From NCBI GenBank assembly GCA_963821735.1, contig CAWGFK010000027.1, positions 1 to 64,000 of the forward strand: a stretch of 64,000 nt of DNA. Reading direction: 5' to 3'. Of this stretch, positions 8,821 to 17,803 are shown in pieces. Numbering within the stretch: position 1 is the first letter of the stretch; every line of letters starts with the position of its first letter. A program made the translations under genes and the position numbers. The notes beneath the pieces were generated by a model. That model was not told the DNA's origin and made no database searches. It saw only the letters and a list, made by a program, of their open reading frames with translations. This DNA comes from Laspinema sp963821735 (GTDB taxonomy: Bacteria; Cyanobacteriota; Cyanobacteriia; Cyanobacteriales; Laspinemataceae).

Positions 8821-11100
8821 ATGCATCAGAGAAAAAGACTAGGCGTATTAACCAGTGGGGGAGACTCGCCGGGAATGAATGCTGCGGTTAGGTCCGTGGT
8901 TCGGTCGGCGATCGCCCAGGGAATTGATGTATTTGCCATTTATGAAGGCTATCAGGGGATGGTGGAGGGGGGACAATGCGACCTGGAAAACCCGCGCCGT
9001 GTGGCCCCGGATGCGGAGGCTTGTATTCGCCAACTCCATTGGTATGACGTGGCGGGCATCTTACATAAAGGGGGGACAATTATCGGAACGGCGCGATCGG
9101 CCCAGTTTCGGACAAGGGAAGGTCGGTTGCAGGCGGTTCGGAATCTGTTAGCCAATGATATTGATGGATTAGTGGCGATCGGGGGAGATGGCAGTCTCAC
9201 AGGCGCTCACTTGTTCCGCAGTGAATGGCCGGAATTAGTCGCAGAACTTTTAGAACGAGGTGAGATTGAACCCGAAGTTGCCGAACGTCACCGCCACTTA
9301 ACCATTGTCGGATTAGCCGCATCCATTGATAATGATATGTATGGCAGTGACATGACGATCGGGACCGATACCGCCCTCCACCGCTTAACCGAAGCCGTAG
9401 ACTCGATTTCCTCCACTGCTGCCAGTCATCAACGCACCTTTGTCGTGGAAGTGATGGGACGGCATTGCGGCTATCTGGCGTTAATGGGGGCATTAGCCAC
9501 GGGTGCAGACTGGGTATTGATTCCCGAATGTCCTCCCGAGGGGGATTGCTGGGAGGAAAAAATGTGCCAAGTGCTTCAAGCCGGTCGAGAATCTGGGCGT
9601 CGGGATACCATTGTGATTGTCGCTGAAGGTGCCAAAGACCGTCTCGGAAACCCGATTTCCTGTGAATATGTGCGACAAGTGTTGGAAGAAAAACTCGGGG
9701 AAGATGCGCGAGTCACGATTTTAGGCCATGTGCAACGGGGAGGGTCGCCCACGGCATTTGACCGCAATTTAAGCACTTTGTTAGGTCATGCGGCGGTTAA
9801 TGCCTTTCAAACGGCCACCCCAGACAGCGAATCCGTGCTGATTGGAATGCGGGGAAATCGGGTTTATCAAGCGCCGTTGATGCATTGTGTGGAACAAACC
9901 CATGCGGTGAGTCAGGCGATCGCCGATGGAGATTACGCCAAAGCGATGGATCTGCGGGGAGAGAACTTCAAAAATGCCTATCAAATTTTGCATACCCTGA
10001 TGCAAGCTAAACCCAGTACCCCCGAACCCCGGGAAGGCAAACCTTTGAGATTCGCCATCCTCAACTGTGGCGCAACCGCCCCGGGAATGAATACCGCTGT
10101 GCGCGCTGCTGTCCGACTGGCGATCGACAAAGGACATACGATGTTAGGGGTCGAACATGGATTTCGCGGCTTAATTGAGGGACACATTAAAGAATTAAAC
10201 TGGTTAAGTGTGCGAGGATGGGCGACGACGGGCGGTTCTGAACTGGGGACTAGCCGCAAGATTCCCCAAAGCAAAGACTTTTATGCGATCGCCCGTCAAA
10301 TTGAACGCCATGACATTAATGGACTGTTGATTATTGGCGGGTGGAGTGGCTATCAAGCCGCCTATCAACTCTATTCCCAATGTGAAACCTTCCCCGCCTT
10401 CAACATCCCCATTCTCTGTATTCCTGCCTCGATTAACAACAATCTCCCGGGGTGTGAACTGAGTATTGGGGCCGATACTGCTTTGAATAATATCATCGAA
10501 GCGGTGGATAAAATTAAGCAATCGGCTGTAGCTTCCAATCGCTGCTTTTTAGTGAAAGTCATGGGACGCTACTGCGGATATTTAGCGGTGATGAGTGGCT
10601 TGGCAACCGGGGCAGAACGGGTGTATATTAACGAGGAAGGCGTGGCCCTCACCGACTTGCAAAAAGACCTCTCTACCCTGATTGCTGGATTTAAACAAGG
10701 GAAACGAGTGGGTTTAATTATCTGTAATGAAAATGCCCATCCGGTGTATGATAGCGACTTTATCTGTGATTTGTTTGCGGAAGAAGGAAAAGAAGTATTT
10801 CAAGTGAGAGAAGCCATTTTAGGCCATCTGCAACAAGGCGGCGACCCCACCCCCTTTGATCGCATCCAAGCCACCCGCTTCTCGGCGATCGGTCTCGATT
10901 TTCTGATCGAACAAGCCCAAAGACCCTCACCCACCGGGGCTTTTATGGGAACCGAAGCCGGTAATGTGCGATTTATTGACCTGGGCATGATTCCACGCAT
11001 GGTAGATAAAGAACACCAACGCCCGAAGGAACAATGGTGGATGGAAACCGCTGAAATCGGCAAAATCCTCGCCCACAATGCACCCCCAACTCACGGGTGA
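8821..11100 (+). CDS. Double-length ATP-dependent 6-phosphofructokinase (tandem PFK fusion)
   Basis: A 759-residue protein made of two PFK-A domains in tandem; bacterial enzymes are usually about 320-360 residues. The N-terminal half keeps the catalytic signatures: GGDSPGMNAAVR (about 13-24), GGDGSL (about 121), SIDND (about 169-173) and GHVQRGGSPTAFDR. The C-terminal half keeps the fold (APGMNTAVRAAV, VMGRYCGYLAVM, GHLQQGGDPTPFDR) but has lost key residues: GGDGS is GGWSG (about 506) and the catalytic TIDND motif is SINNN (about 537). The second half is therefore probably non-catalytic and perhaps allosteric, as known for eukaryotic PFK (inference). Start is fixed by AAGGAG before ATG. It likely commits fructose-6-phosphate to glycolysis. 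Confidence 0.92.
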   Translation: MHQRKRLGVLTSGGDSPGMNAAVRSVVRSAIAQGIDVFAIYEGYQGMVEGGQCDLENPRRVAPDAEACIRQLHWYDVAGILHKGGTIIGTARSAQFRTREGRLQAVRNLLANDIDGLVAIGGDGSLTGAHLFRSEWPELVAELLERGEIEPEVAERHRHLTIVGLAASIDNDMYGSDMTIGTDTALHRLTEAVDSISSTAASHQRTFVVEVMGRHCGYLALMGALATGADWVLIPECPPEGDCWEEKMCQVLQAGRESGRRDTIVIVAEGAKDRLGNPISCEYVRQVLEEKLGEDARVTILGHVQRGGSPTAFDRNLSTLLGHAAVNAFQTATPDSESVLIGMRGNRVYQAPLMHCVEQTHAVSQAIADGDYAKAMDLRGENFKNAYQILHTLMQAKPSTPEPREGKPLRFAILNCGATAPGMNTAVRAAVRLAIDKGHTMLGVEHGFRGLIEGHIKELNWLSVRGWATTGGSELGTSRKIPQSKDFYAIARQIERHDINGLLIIGGWSGYQAAYQLYSQCETFPAFNIPILCIPASINNNLPGCELSIGADTALNNIIEAVDKIKQSAVASNRCFLVKVMGRYCGYLAVMSGLATGAERVYINEEGVALTDLQKDLSTLIAGFKQGKRVGLIICNENAHPVYDSDFICDLFAEEGKEVFQVREAILGHLQQGGDPTPFDRIQATRFSAIGLDFLIEQAQRPSPTGAFMGTEAGNVRFIDLGMIPRMVDKEHQRPKEQWWMETAEIGKILAHNAPPTHG

Positions 11101-11112
11101 ACCCCTCTGAAG

Positions 11113-11135
11113 GACACGGCAGAAGCCGTGTCTTT
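11113..11135 (+). terminator. Likely terminator after the phosphofructokinase
   Basis: GACACGGC / GCCGTGTC perfect 8-bp stem with an AGAA loop followed by TTT only, so termination strength is uncertain. Confidence 0.6.
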
Positions 11136-11239
11136 CCCGGATCAAGCAGAAGATTGTCAAGTGCAAAGTTCTCGGGTTCCGCCAAAAAGCAGTACACTAT
11201 ACGCCATCGCCTATCCAATCCTTGACCCGATTGCCTTCC

Positions 11240-11542
11240 ATGCCAGAACCTGTACAGCTTAATTTGTTTGACTCAGTTTCCCCTGAAGGCGACCCCGAAT
11301 GCGGGAGTGCGATCGCCCAAAGAACCGGGACATTTACCGATAATATGAAACTGCCCATCCATCGGTGGTTTCGTTACTCGGCGGGATTTTCAGCGGATTG
11401 GGTGGAAAGGGCGATCGGCGAACTGAATCCTCAAACCCTCTTAGATCCATTTGCCGGATCCGGGACGGTTTCTGTGGTTGCAGACAAATTAGGCGTCATT
11501 TCTTACGGCGTGGAAGCGCATCCGTTTGTCTATCGACTCTGA
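11240..11542 (+). pseudogene. N-terminal remnant of a DNA methyltransferase
   Basis: About 100 residues with the SAM-binding motif LLDPFAGSGT followed by GVISYGVEAHPFVYR, as in amino-MTase DNA methylases. The frame then ends at once, so the catalytic motif and target-recognition parts are missing. A different short frame begins 40 bp downstream. I read this as a 5' fragment left by a deletion. A short SAM-binding protein is possible but less likely. Confidence 0.7.
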
Positions 11543-11580
11543 TAACTGAATCAGAAAAACAGCCGCTTCGACAGGCTTTA

Positions 11581-11868
11581 ATGCAGGTGGATCAAAAACA
11601 AGTTGAGGAATTTATGACAAAGCTTAAAAATTGTCTTGAGCGTCACATTACTCAAATTATGATTATTCCGCTGTTCGGAACCCGCTATGAGTTTACTCGC
11701 CCGCAAGAGGCGATCGCCACTCTCAAAACCCTAGACTTAAAAAACCCTAAAGGTGATTTTCAACGGTTTGAGGCGGTGATTGATTATAACAATGGAGATT
11801 CAATTCGTGCCACTTTTCAGAACAAACTGTTACTAGCGGACTTTTTGCACCGTTTAAACAACGAGTAA
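11581..11868 (+). CDS. Hypothetical protein, about 95 residues
   Basis: I do not recognise this protein. From ATG 11581 it reads MQVDQKQVEEFMTKLKNCLERHI and later RFEAVIDYNNGDSIRATF, with the composition of a soluble alpha/beta protein. The frame is also open upstream, across the end of the methylase remnant, so the true start is uncertain and it may itself be a remnant fused by the same deletion. Confidence 0.5.
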   Translation: MQVDQKQVEEFMTKLKNCLERHITQIMIIPLFGTRYEFTRPQEAIATLKTLDLKNPKGDFQRFEAVIDYNNGDSIRATFQNKLLLADFLHRLNNE

Positions 11869-12045
11869 GGGGCGTTACTCTCCTCACTTGATGGTTCAAA
11901 CTAAGCGAGTTGATCATGTAACCGTTGGGTTATTGTACTTATAGAATCCTCCGAAGAAAATTTCCTAAAAACCCCATTTGTAGGTTAGGATAACCCTAGA
12001 TCTTTAAAAAATCTGATTTACCCTGTTGTAGGAGTAACTGGAAGT

Positions 12046-13386
12046 ATGTTATCTGCAATGACCCTATTTGACGAAGGGTTTTATTTGTCCCGAAATTCTG
12101 ATGTAGCGGCAGCCGTTGCCAGTGGGATATTTAGTAGTGCGGCCCAGCACTTTTTTGCGTTTGGAGAACAGGAAAATCGTGACCCGAGTGCATTGTTTCA
12201 GACCGATTACTATCTCTCTCAAAATCCTGATGTAGCGGCTGCGATTTCCCCAAATCTGACAGCGTTTGACCATTTTATTAATTCCGGTTATCGGGAAGGT
12301 CGAGATCCAACTCCCTTTTTTAATACCAACTTTTACGCCCAAACCAATCCCGATGTAGCCGAGGCAGTTCGTCAAGACCCTCTGACAGGTTTCTTCGCTC
12401 ACTATATCACATTTGGGGCGCAGGAAGGTCGCAGTCCTGTCGCCTTTTTTGATCAGAGTTATTATCTGGAACAAAACCCTGGGGTTGCTGAGGTGGTTTC
12501 CCGAGGAGAGACGACAGCGATCGCCCATTTTATCAATTTCGGTCAGTCTGAGGGTCGTCTGCCTCGTCGCTTATTTAATGAGATGTATGTCTTCGGCGAC
12601 AGCCTTTCTGATGATGGGAATTTGTTTGCCTTAACCCTGGGATTATTTCCCCCAGAATCCCTTTATGCCAATGGCAGATTTAGTAATGGACCCATCTGGG
12701 CTGACCTTCTCCCTTCTCGTCTCGGGTTAGCGGTGAATCCCCAAACCAATATTGCTTTGGGGGGGGCAACCAGTGGAGAGCTTAATATCGTAAATTTGCG
12801 AAATCCTGAGTTACCTAGTTTACCGGGTTTGCAAACCCAAATCAATGCTTTTCTCGCCCAAACGCCGACCTCTAATCCGAATGGACTTTACACAATTTGG
12901 GCGGGTTCCAATGATTACCTGGAAGCTGGGGTGACGGATATCAATATTCCGGTGAATAATGTCGTGAATGCGGTGACTCAACTGGCAAATGATGGGGCTC
13001 GCAATTTTATGGTGATGAACCTCCCGGACTTGGGTAAGACTCCCGGAGCCAGAAATCAGGGACCGCAAGCGCAGCAATTTCTCTCCCAACTATCGAATGC
13101 TCATAATGCAGCCTTAGCCGCAGCAATGGCGAATTTAGACCAAAACCCGAATATCAATATTATTCTGGTTGATGTTAATGGGGTGGTCAATGATGCGATC
13201 GCCAATCCCACTCAATATGGATTTACAAATGTCACCGACTCCGCCCTGCAATCCCCGGGAAGCGACCCCAATACTTTCCTGTTTTGGGATGACGTCCATC
13301 CTACCACTGCCAGTCATCAAATTATCGCCGATACCGCTATCAAAACGGTGACGGACTTATCTGAGTTGGTGCAGGTGATTCTCTAA
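12046..13386 (+). CDS. SGNH/GDSL esterase with four N-terminal YYLxxNPDVA repeats
   Basis: The C-terminal 260 residues are a GDSL lipase/esterase: FGDSLSDDGN carries the nucleophile Ser, GGATSG and GSNDY are the oxyanion blocks, and DDVHPTTASHQ carries the catalytic Asp/His. It probably hydrolyses carboxyl esters. Before it lie four repeats of about 46 residues of the form FYLSRNSDVAAAV..HFFAFGEQENRDP (residues about 4-180), a module seen in cyanobacterial extracellular or Ca-binding proteins. No classical signal peptide is visible, so any export would be leaderless or through the repeats (inference). GGAG lies upstream of the ATG. It converges on ndhD and shares a terminator with it. Confidence 0.9.
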   Translation: MLSAMTLFDEGFYLSRNSDVAAAVASGIFSSAAQHFFAFGEQENRDPSALFQTDYYLSQNPDVAAAISPNLTAFDHFINSGYREGRDPTPFFNTNFYAQTNPDVAEAVRQDPLTGFFAHYITFGAQEGRSPVAFFDQSYYLEQNPGVAEVVSRGETTAIAHFINFGQSEGRLPRRLFNEMYVFGDSLSDDGNLFALTLGLFPPESLYANGRFSNGPIWADLLPSRLGLAVNPQTNIALGGATSGELNIVNLRNPELPSLPGLQTQINAFLAQTPTSNPNGLYTIWAGSNDYLEAGVTDINIPVNNVVNAVTQLANDGARNFMVMNLPDLGKTPGARNQGPQAQQFLSQLSNAHNAALAAAMANLDQNPNINIILVDVNGVVNDAIANPTQYGFTNVTDSALQSPGSDPNTFLFWDDVHPTTASHQIIADTAIKTVTDLSELVQVIL

Positions 13387-13400
13387 CCCCTGAACCCTTA

Positions 13401-13442
13401 GAAAATGCGGGCATCTCACTCGCGCAAGATACCCGCATTTTC
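13401..13442. terminator. Bidirectional terminator between GDSL esterase and ndhD
   Basis: GAAAATGCGGG pairs perfectly with CCCGCATTTTC across a 20-nt loop. The A/T-rich stem base lets it serve both converging genes. Confidence 0.8.
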
Positions 13443-13482
13443 ATAATTTTACCCGAGGGTTATAAGCCTTATGCTCATCGGA

Positions 13483-15174
13483 TTACTCAGGACTGAATTC
13501 AGCGATTTTTGCCATTGGGGTGAGGCTGGGTGCTTTGAAACCGATGGTTTCGCCCGATCGCACCTGGGCGTAGGCTTGGGTGGCTACGCTATTAATCGCC
13601 ACGGTGGTATTGTCATACACCTGCATGGCAATTTTGGGATAACAACCGATCGCCACGATCGCCACCAAAAAACTCAAGGCGATCGCTACTTCCCGAGGGC
13701 GACTATCAATAAACGCCGCTTCTCCCGGTAAGATACAATTCGTCCCAAAACAAACTGCCGCTTGGTTTTCAATGAAGTCTTCCCGTAACTCCGGATCCGT
13801 GATGTCACAAGCCGGAATTTCCTTCGACCCGTAGAAAGACCCGTGAAACACTTGCCGGACCATCGACAGCAAATAAATCGGGGTTAAAATCACCCCAATT
13901 GCCGCCAGAAAGACCACAGCAATCCGGAAAGTCAAGCTATAAAAATCACTGGTGGCAATCCCAATAAAGACCGTCACCTCACTGGCAAATCCACTCATTC
14001 CCGGTAGGGCCAGAGATGCCATTGCACCGGCAGTATAGAGGGCAAAAACTTTGGGCATGAAAATCCCAATTCCCCCCATATCTTGCATGGTCATGGTATG
14101 GGTGCGGTCGTAAGTTACCCCGGTTAAGAAAAACAACACCGAGGCAATTAATCCGTGGGAAATCATCTGCAACATCGCCCCATTAATCCCGAGGTCGGTG
14201 AAGGAGGCAATCCCAATTAACACAAATCCCATGTGGGAAACGGACGAGTAAGCCAGTCGCCGTTTCATGTTGGTTTGGGCAAAGGAAGTTAAGGCCCCGT
14301 AAACAATATTAACGACTCCCAAGGTGACCAAAACCGGGGCAAAATAAACATGAGCATCGGGCAGTAATCCCATGTTCATTCGCATTAATCCATAAGCACC
14401 CATTTTTAATAACACCCCAGCCAAAATCATCGAAACCGGGGCGGATGCTTCGCCGTGGGCGTCAGGCAGCCAGGTATGGAAGGGGAAGGCAGCGAGTTTG
14501 ACGCCAAAGGCAATTAATAAACCCGCATAGAGGGGCAGTTGCAGGGCTAAGGGAAACTCTTTTAAGGCGATATCTGCAATATCAAAGGAAGCAGGGCCGG
14601 GTCCATAGAGGGCTAAGGCGAGTCCGGCAATTAGAATAAAGATGGAGGCTGCTGCGGTGTAGAGTAGAAATTTGATAGCAGCATATTGCCGTTTCGGTCC
14701 GCCCCAGATGCAGACGAGGAGATAGACGGGGACGAGTTCGATTTCCCACATGATGAAGAACAGCAGCAGGTCCTGGGCGATGAATACCCCCACCTGGGCT
14801 GCATATAACACCAGCATCAGGAAGTAGAACATTCGCGGTTTGCGGTCTACTTGCCATGCGGACAGCAGGGCCATGCTGGTGACGAATCCGGCTAGGAGGA
14901 CTAAGGGCATGGAGATGCCATCGACGGAGACGGTCCAACTGATGCCGAGTTGGGGAATCCAGCTAAATTGTTCGACGAGTTGAAAGCCGGAAATCTGGGG
15001 ATCGTAATGTTGCCAGAAGAGGAGGCACATCAGGGCGAAGTCAGCGATCGCCACTCCGGTTGCATACCAGCGCAATACGTTTCCATCGCGATCGGGGATC
15101 ACTGGAACCAGTAAGGCCGCCACTAGGGGCAGAGCAAATATAGTAGTTAACCAAGGAAATGAATCAGCAAGCAT
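13483..15174 (-). CDS. ndhD: NAD(P)H-quinone oxidoreductase subunit 4 (NDH-1 chain D)
   Basis: A 563-residue integral membrane proton-pumping subunit of cyanobacterial NDH-1 in the thylakoid, used in respiration and cyclic electron flow around photosystem I. Conserved sections include MWEIELVPVYLLVCIWGG, KLAAFPFHTWLPDAHGEA (channel-helix Lys and the HTWLPDAH signature), RLAYSSVSHMGFVLIG and ALPGMSGFASE, with about 14 hydrophobic segments. Length and termini match NdhD. Which paralogue (respiratory or CO2-uptake type) cannot be decided by eye; the sequence looks nearest the NdhD1/D2 type. No ndhF is adjacent. A 24-bp inverted repeat lies upstream. Confidence 0.95.
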   Translation of the reverse strand: MLADSFPWLTTIFALPLVAALLVPVIPDRDGNVLRWYATGVAIADFALMCLLFWQHYDPQISGFQLVEQFSWIPQLGISWTVSVDGISMPLVLLAGFVTSMALLSAWQVDRKPRMFYFLMLVLYAAQVGVFIAQDLLLFFIMWEIELVPVYLLVCIWGGPKRQYAAIKFLLYTAAASIFILIAGLALALYGPGPASFDIADIALKEFPLALQLPLYAGLLIAFGVKLAAFPFHTWLPDAHGEASAPVSMILAGVLLKMGAYGLMRMNMGLLPDAHVYFAPVLVTLGVVNIVYGALTSFAQTNMKRRLAYSSVSHMGFVLIGIASFTDLGINGAMLQMISHGLIASVLFFLTGVTYDRTHTMTMQDMGGIGIFMPKVFALYTAGAMASLALPGMSGFASEVTVFIGIATSDFYSLTFRIAVVFLAAIGVILTPIYLLSMVRQVFHGSFYGSKEIPACDITDPELREDFIENQAAVCFGTNCILPGEAAFIDSRPREVAIALSFLVAIVAIGCYPKIAMQVYDNTTVAINSVATQAYAQVRSGETIGFKAPSLTPMAKIAEFSPE

Positions 15175-15303
15175 TGCAGTGATTTTTCTCTTTTTAAAGG
15201 GGCCAGGGGATTAATCTTGAACCTATTATGCCTGCTTTTGTAACATTTCTTTAACTTTTAGGGAAGGGATTGAGGAAATTTTATCTTGAACTGAAGACAA
15301 AGG

Positions 15304-15381
15304 GGACTTAAGCCTAAATACCTAAATATAGGGGGACTTCCCTGCGGATAGCGCTACATTTAGGTATTTAGGCTTAAGTCC
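15304..15381. repeat. Perfect 24-bp inverted repeat with 30-nt loop (MITE-like)
   Basis: Arms at 15304-15327 and 15358-15381 (GGACTTAAGCCTAAATACC...) are exact reverse complements. The outer edge AAGTCCTGTC matches the repeat at 49076-49121, suggesting one family. It lies in a 430-bp gap upstream of ndhD that otherwise shows no gene. Confidence 0.8.
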
Positions 15382-15545
15382 TGTCAGAGAATCTGCTGAT
15401 TCATCACGACCTTTGATAGCCATAGATTTTTAAGAGGGTCTGGTATCTTGAATGCTCTATATATTAATCCGATGTTGGCAATCTGCAATATATTGAGCAA
15501 ATAAAAAGTCAAACAGTAAAAGCCGATCGCCTCGTAATAAAGATG

Positions 15546-15575
15546 AGAGGTGGGACTGAAGTGCCGCCCACCTCT
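15546..15575 (-). terminator. Hairpin downstream of aroQ
   Basis: AGAGGTGGG / CCCACCTCT 9-bp perfect stem, with a second small CCCC..GGGG hairpin between it and the aroQ stop. The T tract after it is weak, so this may be a 3'-end stabiliser rather than a strong terminator. Confidence 0.5.
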
Positions 15576-15602
15576 AAGGAAGAAATCCCCGTAAAGGGGA
15601 AA

Positions 15603-16055
15603 TTAACCGGATGGGTTATGTTCTCGCAGATGATGGACCAACGCCTGAAGTCCTAGGCGATAACTATTGGGACCAAACCCGCTAATTTGCCCGATGGCGA
15701 TCGCCGCAATGTAGGAGTGATGGCGAAATGGTTCCCGGCGATAAATATTGCTCAGGTGAACCTCTACCGTAGGAATATTAACCCCGGCGATCGCATCTCG
15801 GATGGCCACACTCGTATGAGTATAAGCCCCAGCATTAATCAACAGACCTGAGTGCTGGTCCCTGGCGGCATGGATCGCATCAACCAGTACCCCCTCATGA
15901 TTGGATTGCAACGCAGACAGCTTCACTTGCAAAGCCTGGGCCTCTGTTTCCAGCAAGCGATTTATATCTTCTAACGTTGCGCTACCATAGACTCCTGGCT
16001 CTCGTTGACCCAGGAGATTTAAGTTTGGTCCGTGCAGTACCAATATATTCAGCAA
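15603..16055 (-). CDS. aroQ: Type II 3-dehydroquinate dehydratase
   Basis: A 150-residue type II dehydroquinase, the third step of the shikimate pathway (3-dehydroquinate to 3-dehydroshikimate). Signatures: LHGPNLNLLGQREPGVYG with the catalytic Tyr, SNHEGVLVDAIHAAR, LINAGAYTHTSVAIRDA and VEVHLSNIYRREPFRHHS with the catalytic His region. Length is typical. Forms a dodecamer in known relatives. Confidence 0.96.
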   Translation of the reverse strand: MLNILVLHGPNLNLLGQREPGVYGSATLEDINRLLETEAQALQVKLSALQSNHEGVLVDAIHAARDQHSGLLINAGAYTHTSVAIRDAIAGVNIPTVEVHLSNIYRREPFRHHSYIAAIAIGQISGFGPNSYRLGLQALVHHLREHNPSG

Positions 16056-16087
16056 TCGCAGATGCCTACGCCTTTAACACTATAAAT

Positions 16088-16225
16088 TTACCGACGCCGA
16101 CGGGGTTCGTTGACTGGAATAGGAATCGGTTCCGGTTCCGGTTCTGCCTCTGGACCGAGAAGGGCCTCAATAATTTTGCGCGCCCATTCTTTTAATTTGT
16201 CGATTAGGTTATCTATATAATCCAT
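16088..16225 (-). CDS. Small acidic/proline-rich hypothetical protein (45 aa)
   Basis: MDYIDNLIDKLKEWARKI starts an amphipathic helix, followed by EPEPEPIPIPV and a basic RRRR end. AAGGAG lies 10 nt before this ATG; a longer upstream frame lacks such a site. It lies 33 bp upstream of aroQ on the same strand and may be co-transcribed. Function unknown. Confidence 0.6.
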   Translation of the reverse strand: MDYIDNLIDKLKEWARKIIEALLGPEAEPEPEPIPIPVNEPRRRR

Positions 16226-16482
16226 TGAAAAGACAGCTCCTTGAGTCCAGGCTATCGCTCTACTACTTGACGGCAGTTTCTGAGTGCCGTCTGTCACAGA
16301 ATTGGAATTACTCTGTTTCTTTGATCATAACGAATCCTGAGAAATGAGCAAGTACACTCAACCGTACAAAAGCGCCTTTTGGGGATCAGCCCCAGGCAGT
16401 TGGCTCAGACCCATCGCTATATATAGGAATTTTTGAAAAAGCAAACGCTACAGGTAGCGTCTTGTCACAAATATTAAGAATG

Positions 16483-17739
16483 TTAAGCGATTCTTAACAT
16501 TTTTCTTCTGAGGCAGTCCAGAGCACTTTCGGCGCTGTAATGACGAATCAAGTCCCTTTCTTGGAACGCGCTCAAGCGGAATTCAAAACTTTCCACCTCA
16601 CGGTTGGGTCCAGCTAACCCGATATAAACTAATCCCACAGGTTTCGTCTCGCTGCCACCGCCAGGACCCGCAATCCCGGTCACGCTCAGACCCCAAGTTG
16701 CACCTAATTTAGCGCGGACCCCGAGGGCCATTTGTTGAGCCACAATGTCGCTAACTGCACCTTCCCGGGCTAAATCCGCTGAGTTGACATCCAGAAGCCC
16801 GATTTTTACCGAATTGTCATAAGCAATCACCCCGCCTAAGAAATAGCGAGAACTGCCGGAAATGGCGGTGAGGAGACTGCCGATACTTCCTCCGGTGCAG
16901 GATTCGGCCACGGCGAGGGTTTCGCCCCGTTGGAGGAGTAACTCACCCACCACGGAAGCGAGGGTATCCTGGTCACACCCAAAATAGTCAAATCCAGCGA
17001 TCGCTTGAATCTGTTGCTGCACTGGGGCGATCGCCGCTTGTGCTGCGGTTTCATTGGAGGCGCGGGCGGAAACCCGGAGTTTGACCTCACCATTGAGGGC
17101 ATAAGGAGCCACCGTGGGATTGGTCAAATCCAGTAACGGAGCCACTTTTTCCGCTAAAACCGACTCAGAAACGCCCCAAAATTTCAACATCCGACTGTAG
17201 ATAATATCCTGACCCCAGCCTTGGGCTTTCAGGTACGGGACAGCCGTTTCTTGCCACATTCGGTACATTTCCTTGGGAACTCCAGGAAAGGTCAGAATCG
17301 TCAAATTAGGGCGAGGCTGCCAGATGATGCCCGGGGCCGTGCCGAGGGGATTGGGTAAAATCTCCGCACCGGCAGGAATTGAGGCTTGTTTGCGATTGCT
17401 GACCGCCATAGGCCGACCGCGAGAGGCATATTTTTGGATCAGACCTTCGAGAATGTCCGTTCTTTCGACCATTTCCACCCCAAAACAAGCAGCGAGGGTT
17501 TCGTGGGTGAGGTCATCGGGGGTGGGGCCGAGACCGCCGGTAAAGATGAGAATTTGGGCAGAACGCTCAACGGCGATCGCCACCACCTGTTTAATGCGGT
17601 CTGGATTGTCCCCGACCACGGTTTGAAAATAATGAGGGATACCCAGTCCAGCCAGTTGTTGGGCTAAAAATTGAGAGTTGCTGTTAAGAATATCTCCTAA
17701 CAGCAATTCTGTGCCAACACAAATAATCTCAGCACTCAT
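16483..17739 (-). CDS. cinA: CinA-like protein (nicotinamide-nucleotide amidase type)
   Basis: 418 residues. The N-terminal domain (about 1-170) is MoCF/molybdopterin-binding-like: IICVGTELLLGDILNSNSQ and FTGGLGPTPDDLTHE. The C-terminal domain (about 255-415) is the PncC/CinA amidase with AESCTGGSIGSLLTAISGSS, carrying the nucleophilic Ser, and TGIAGPGGGSETKPVGLVY. It probably salvages nicotinamide mononucleotide by deamidation and may clear ADP-ribose by-products; a competence link is by name and family only. The gene lies 64 bp after the WecA-like gene, probably in one operon. Confidence 0.94.
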   Translation of the reverse strand: MSAEIICVGTELLLGDILNSNSQFLAQQLAGLGIPHYFQTVVGDNPDRIKQVVAIAVERSAQILIFTGGLGPTPDDLTHETLAACFGVEMVERTDILEGLIQKYASRGRPMAVSNRKQASIPAGAEILPNPLGTAPGIIWQPRPNLTILTFPGVPKEMYRMWQETAVPYLKAQGWGQDIIYSRMLKFWGVSESVLAEKVAPLLDLTNPTVAPYALNGEVKLRVSARASNETAAQAAIAPVQQQIQAIAGFDYFGCDQDTLASVVGELLLQRGETLAVAESCTGGSIGSLLTAISGSSRYFLGGVIAYDNSVKIGLLDVNSADLAREGAVSDIVAQQMALGVRAKLGATWGLSVTGIAGPGGGSETKPVGLVYIGLAGPNREVESFEFRLSAFQERDLIRHYSAESALDCLRRKMLRIA

Positions 17740-17803
17740 GAACGTTTGATTTTAGAGTTTACATGATAGACAGGCAGGGGCGTGACTGTTCCCGGGTTCA
17801 GGG

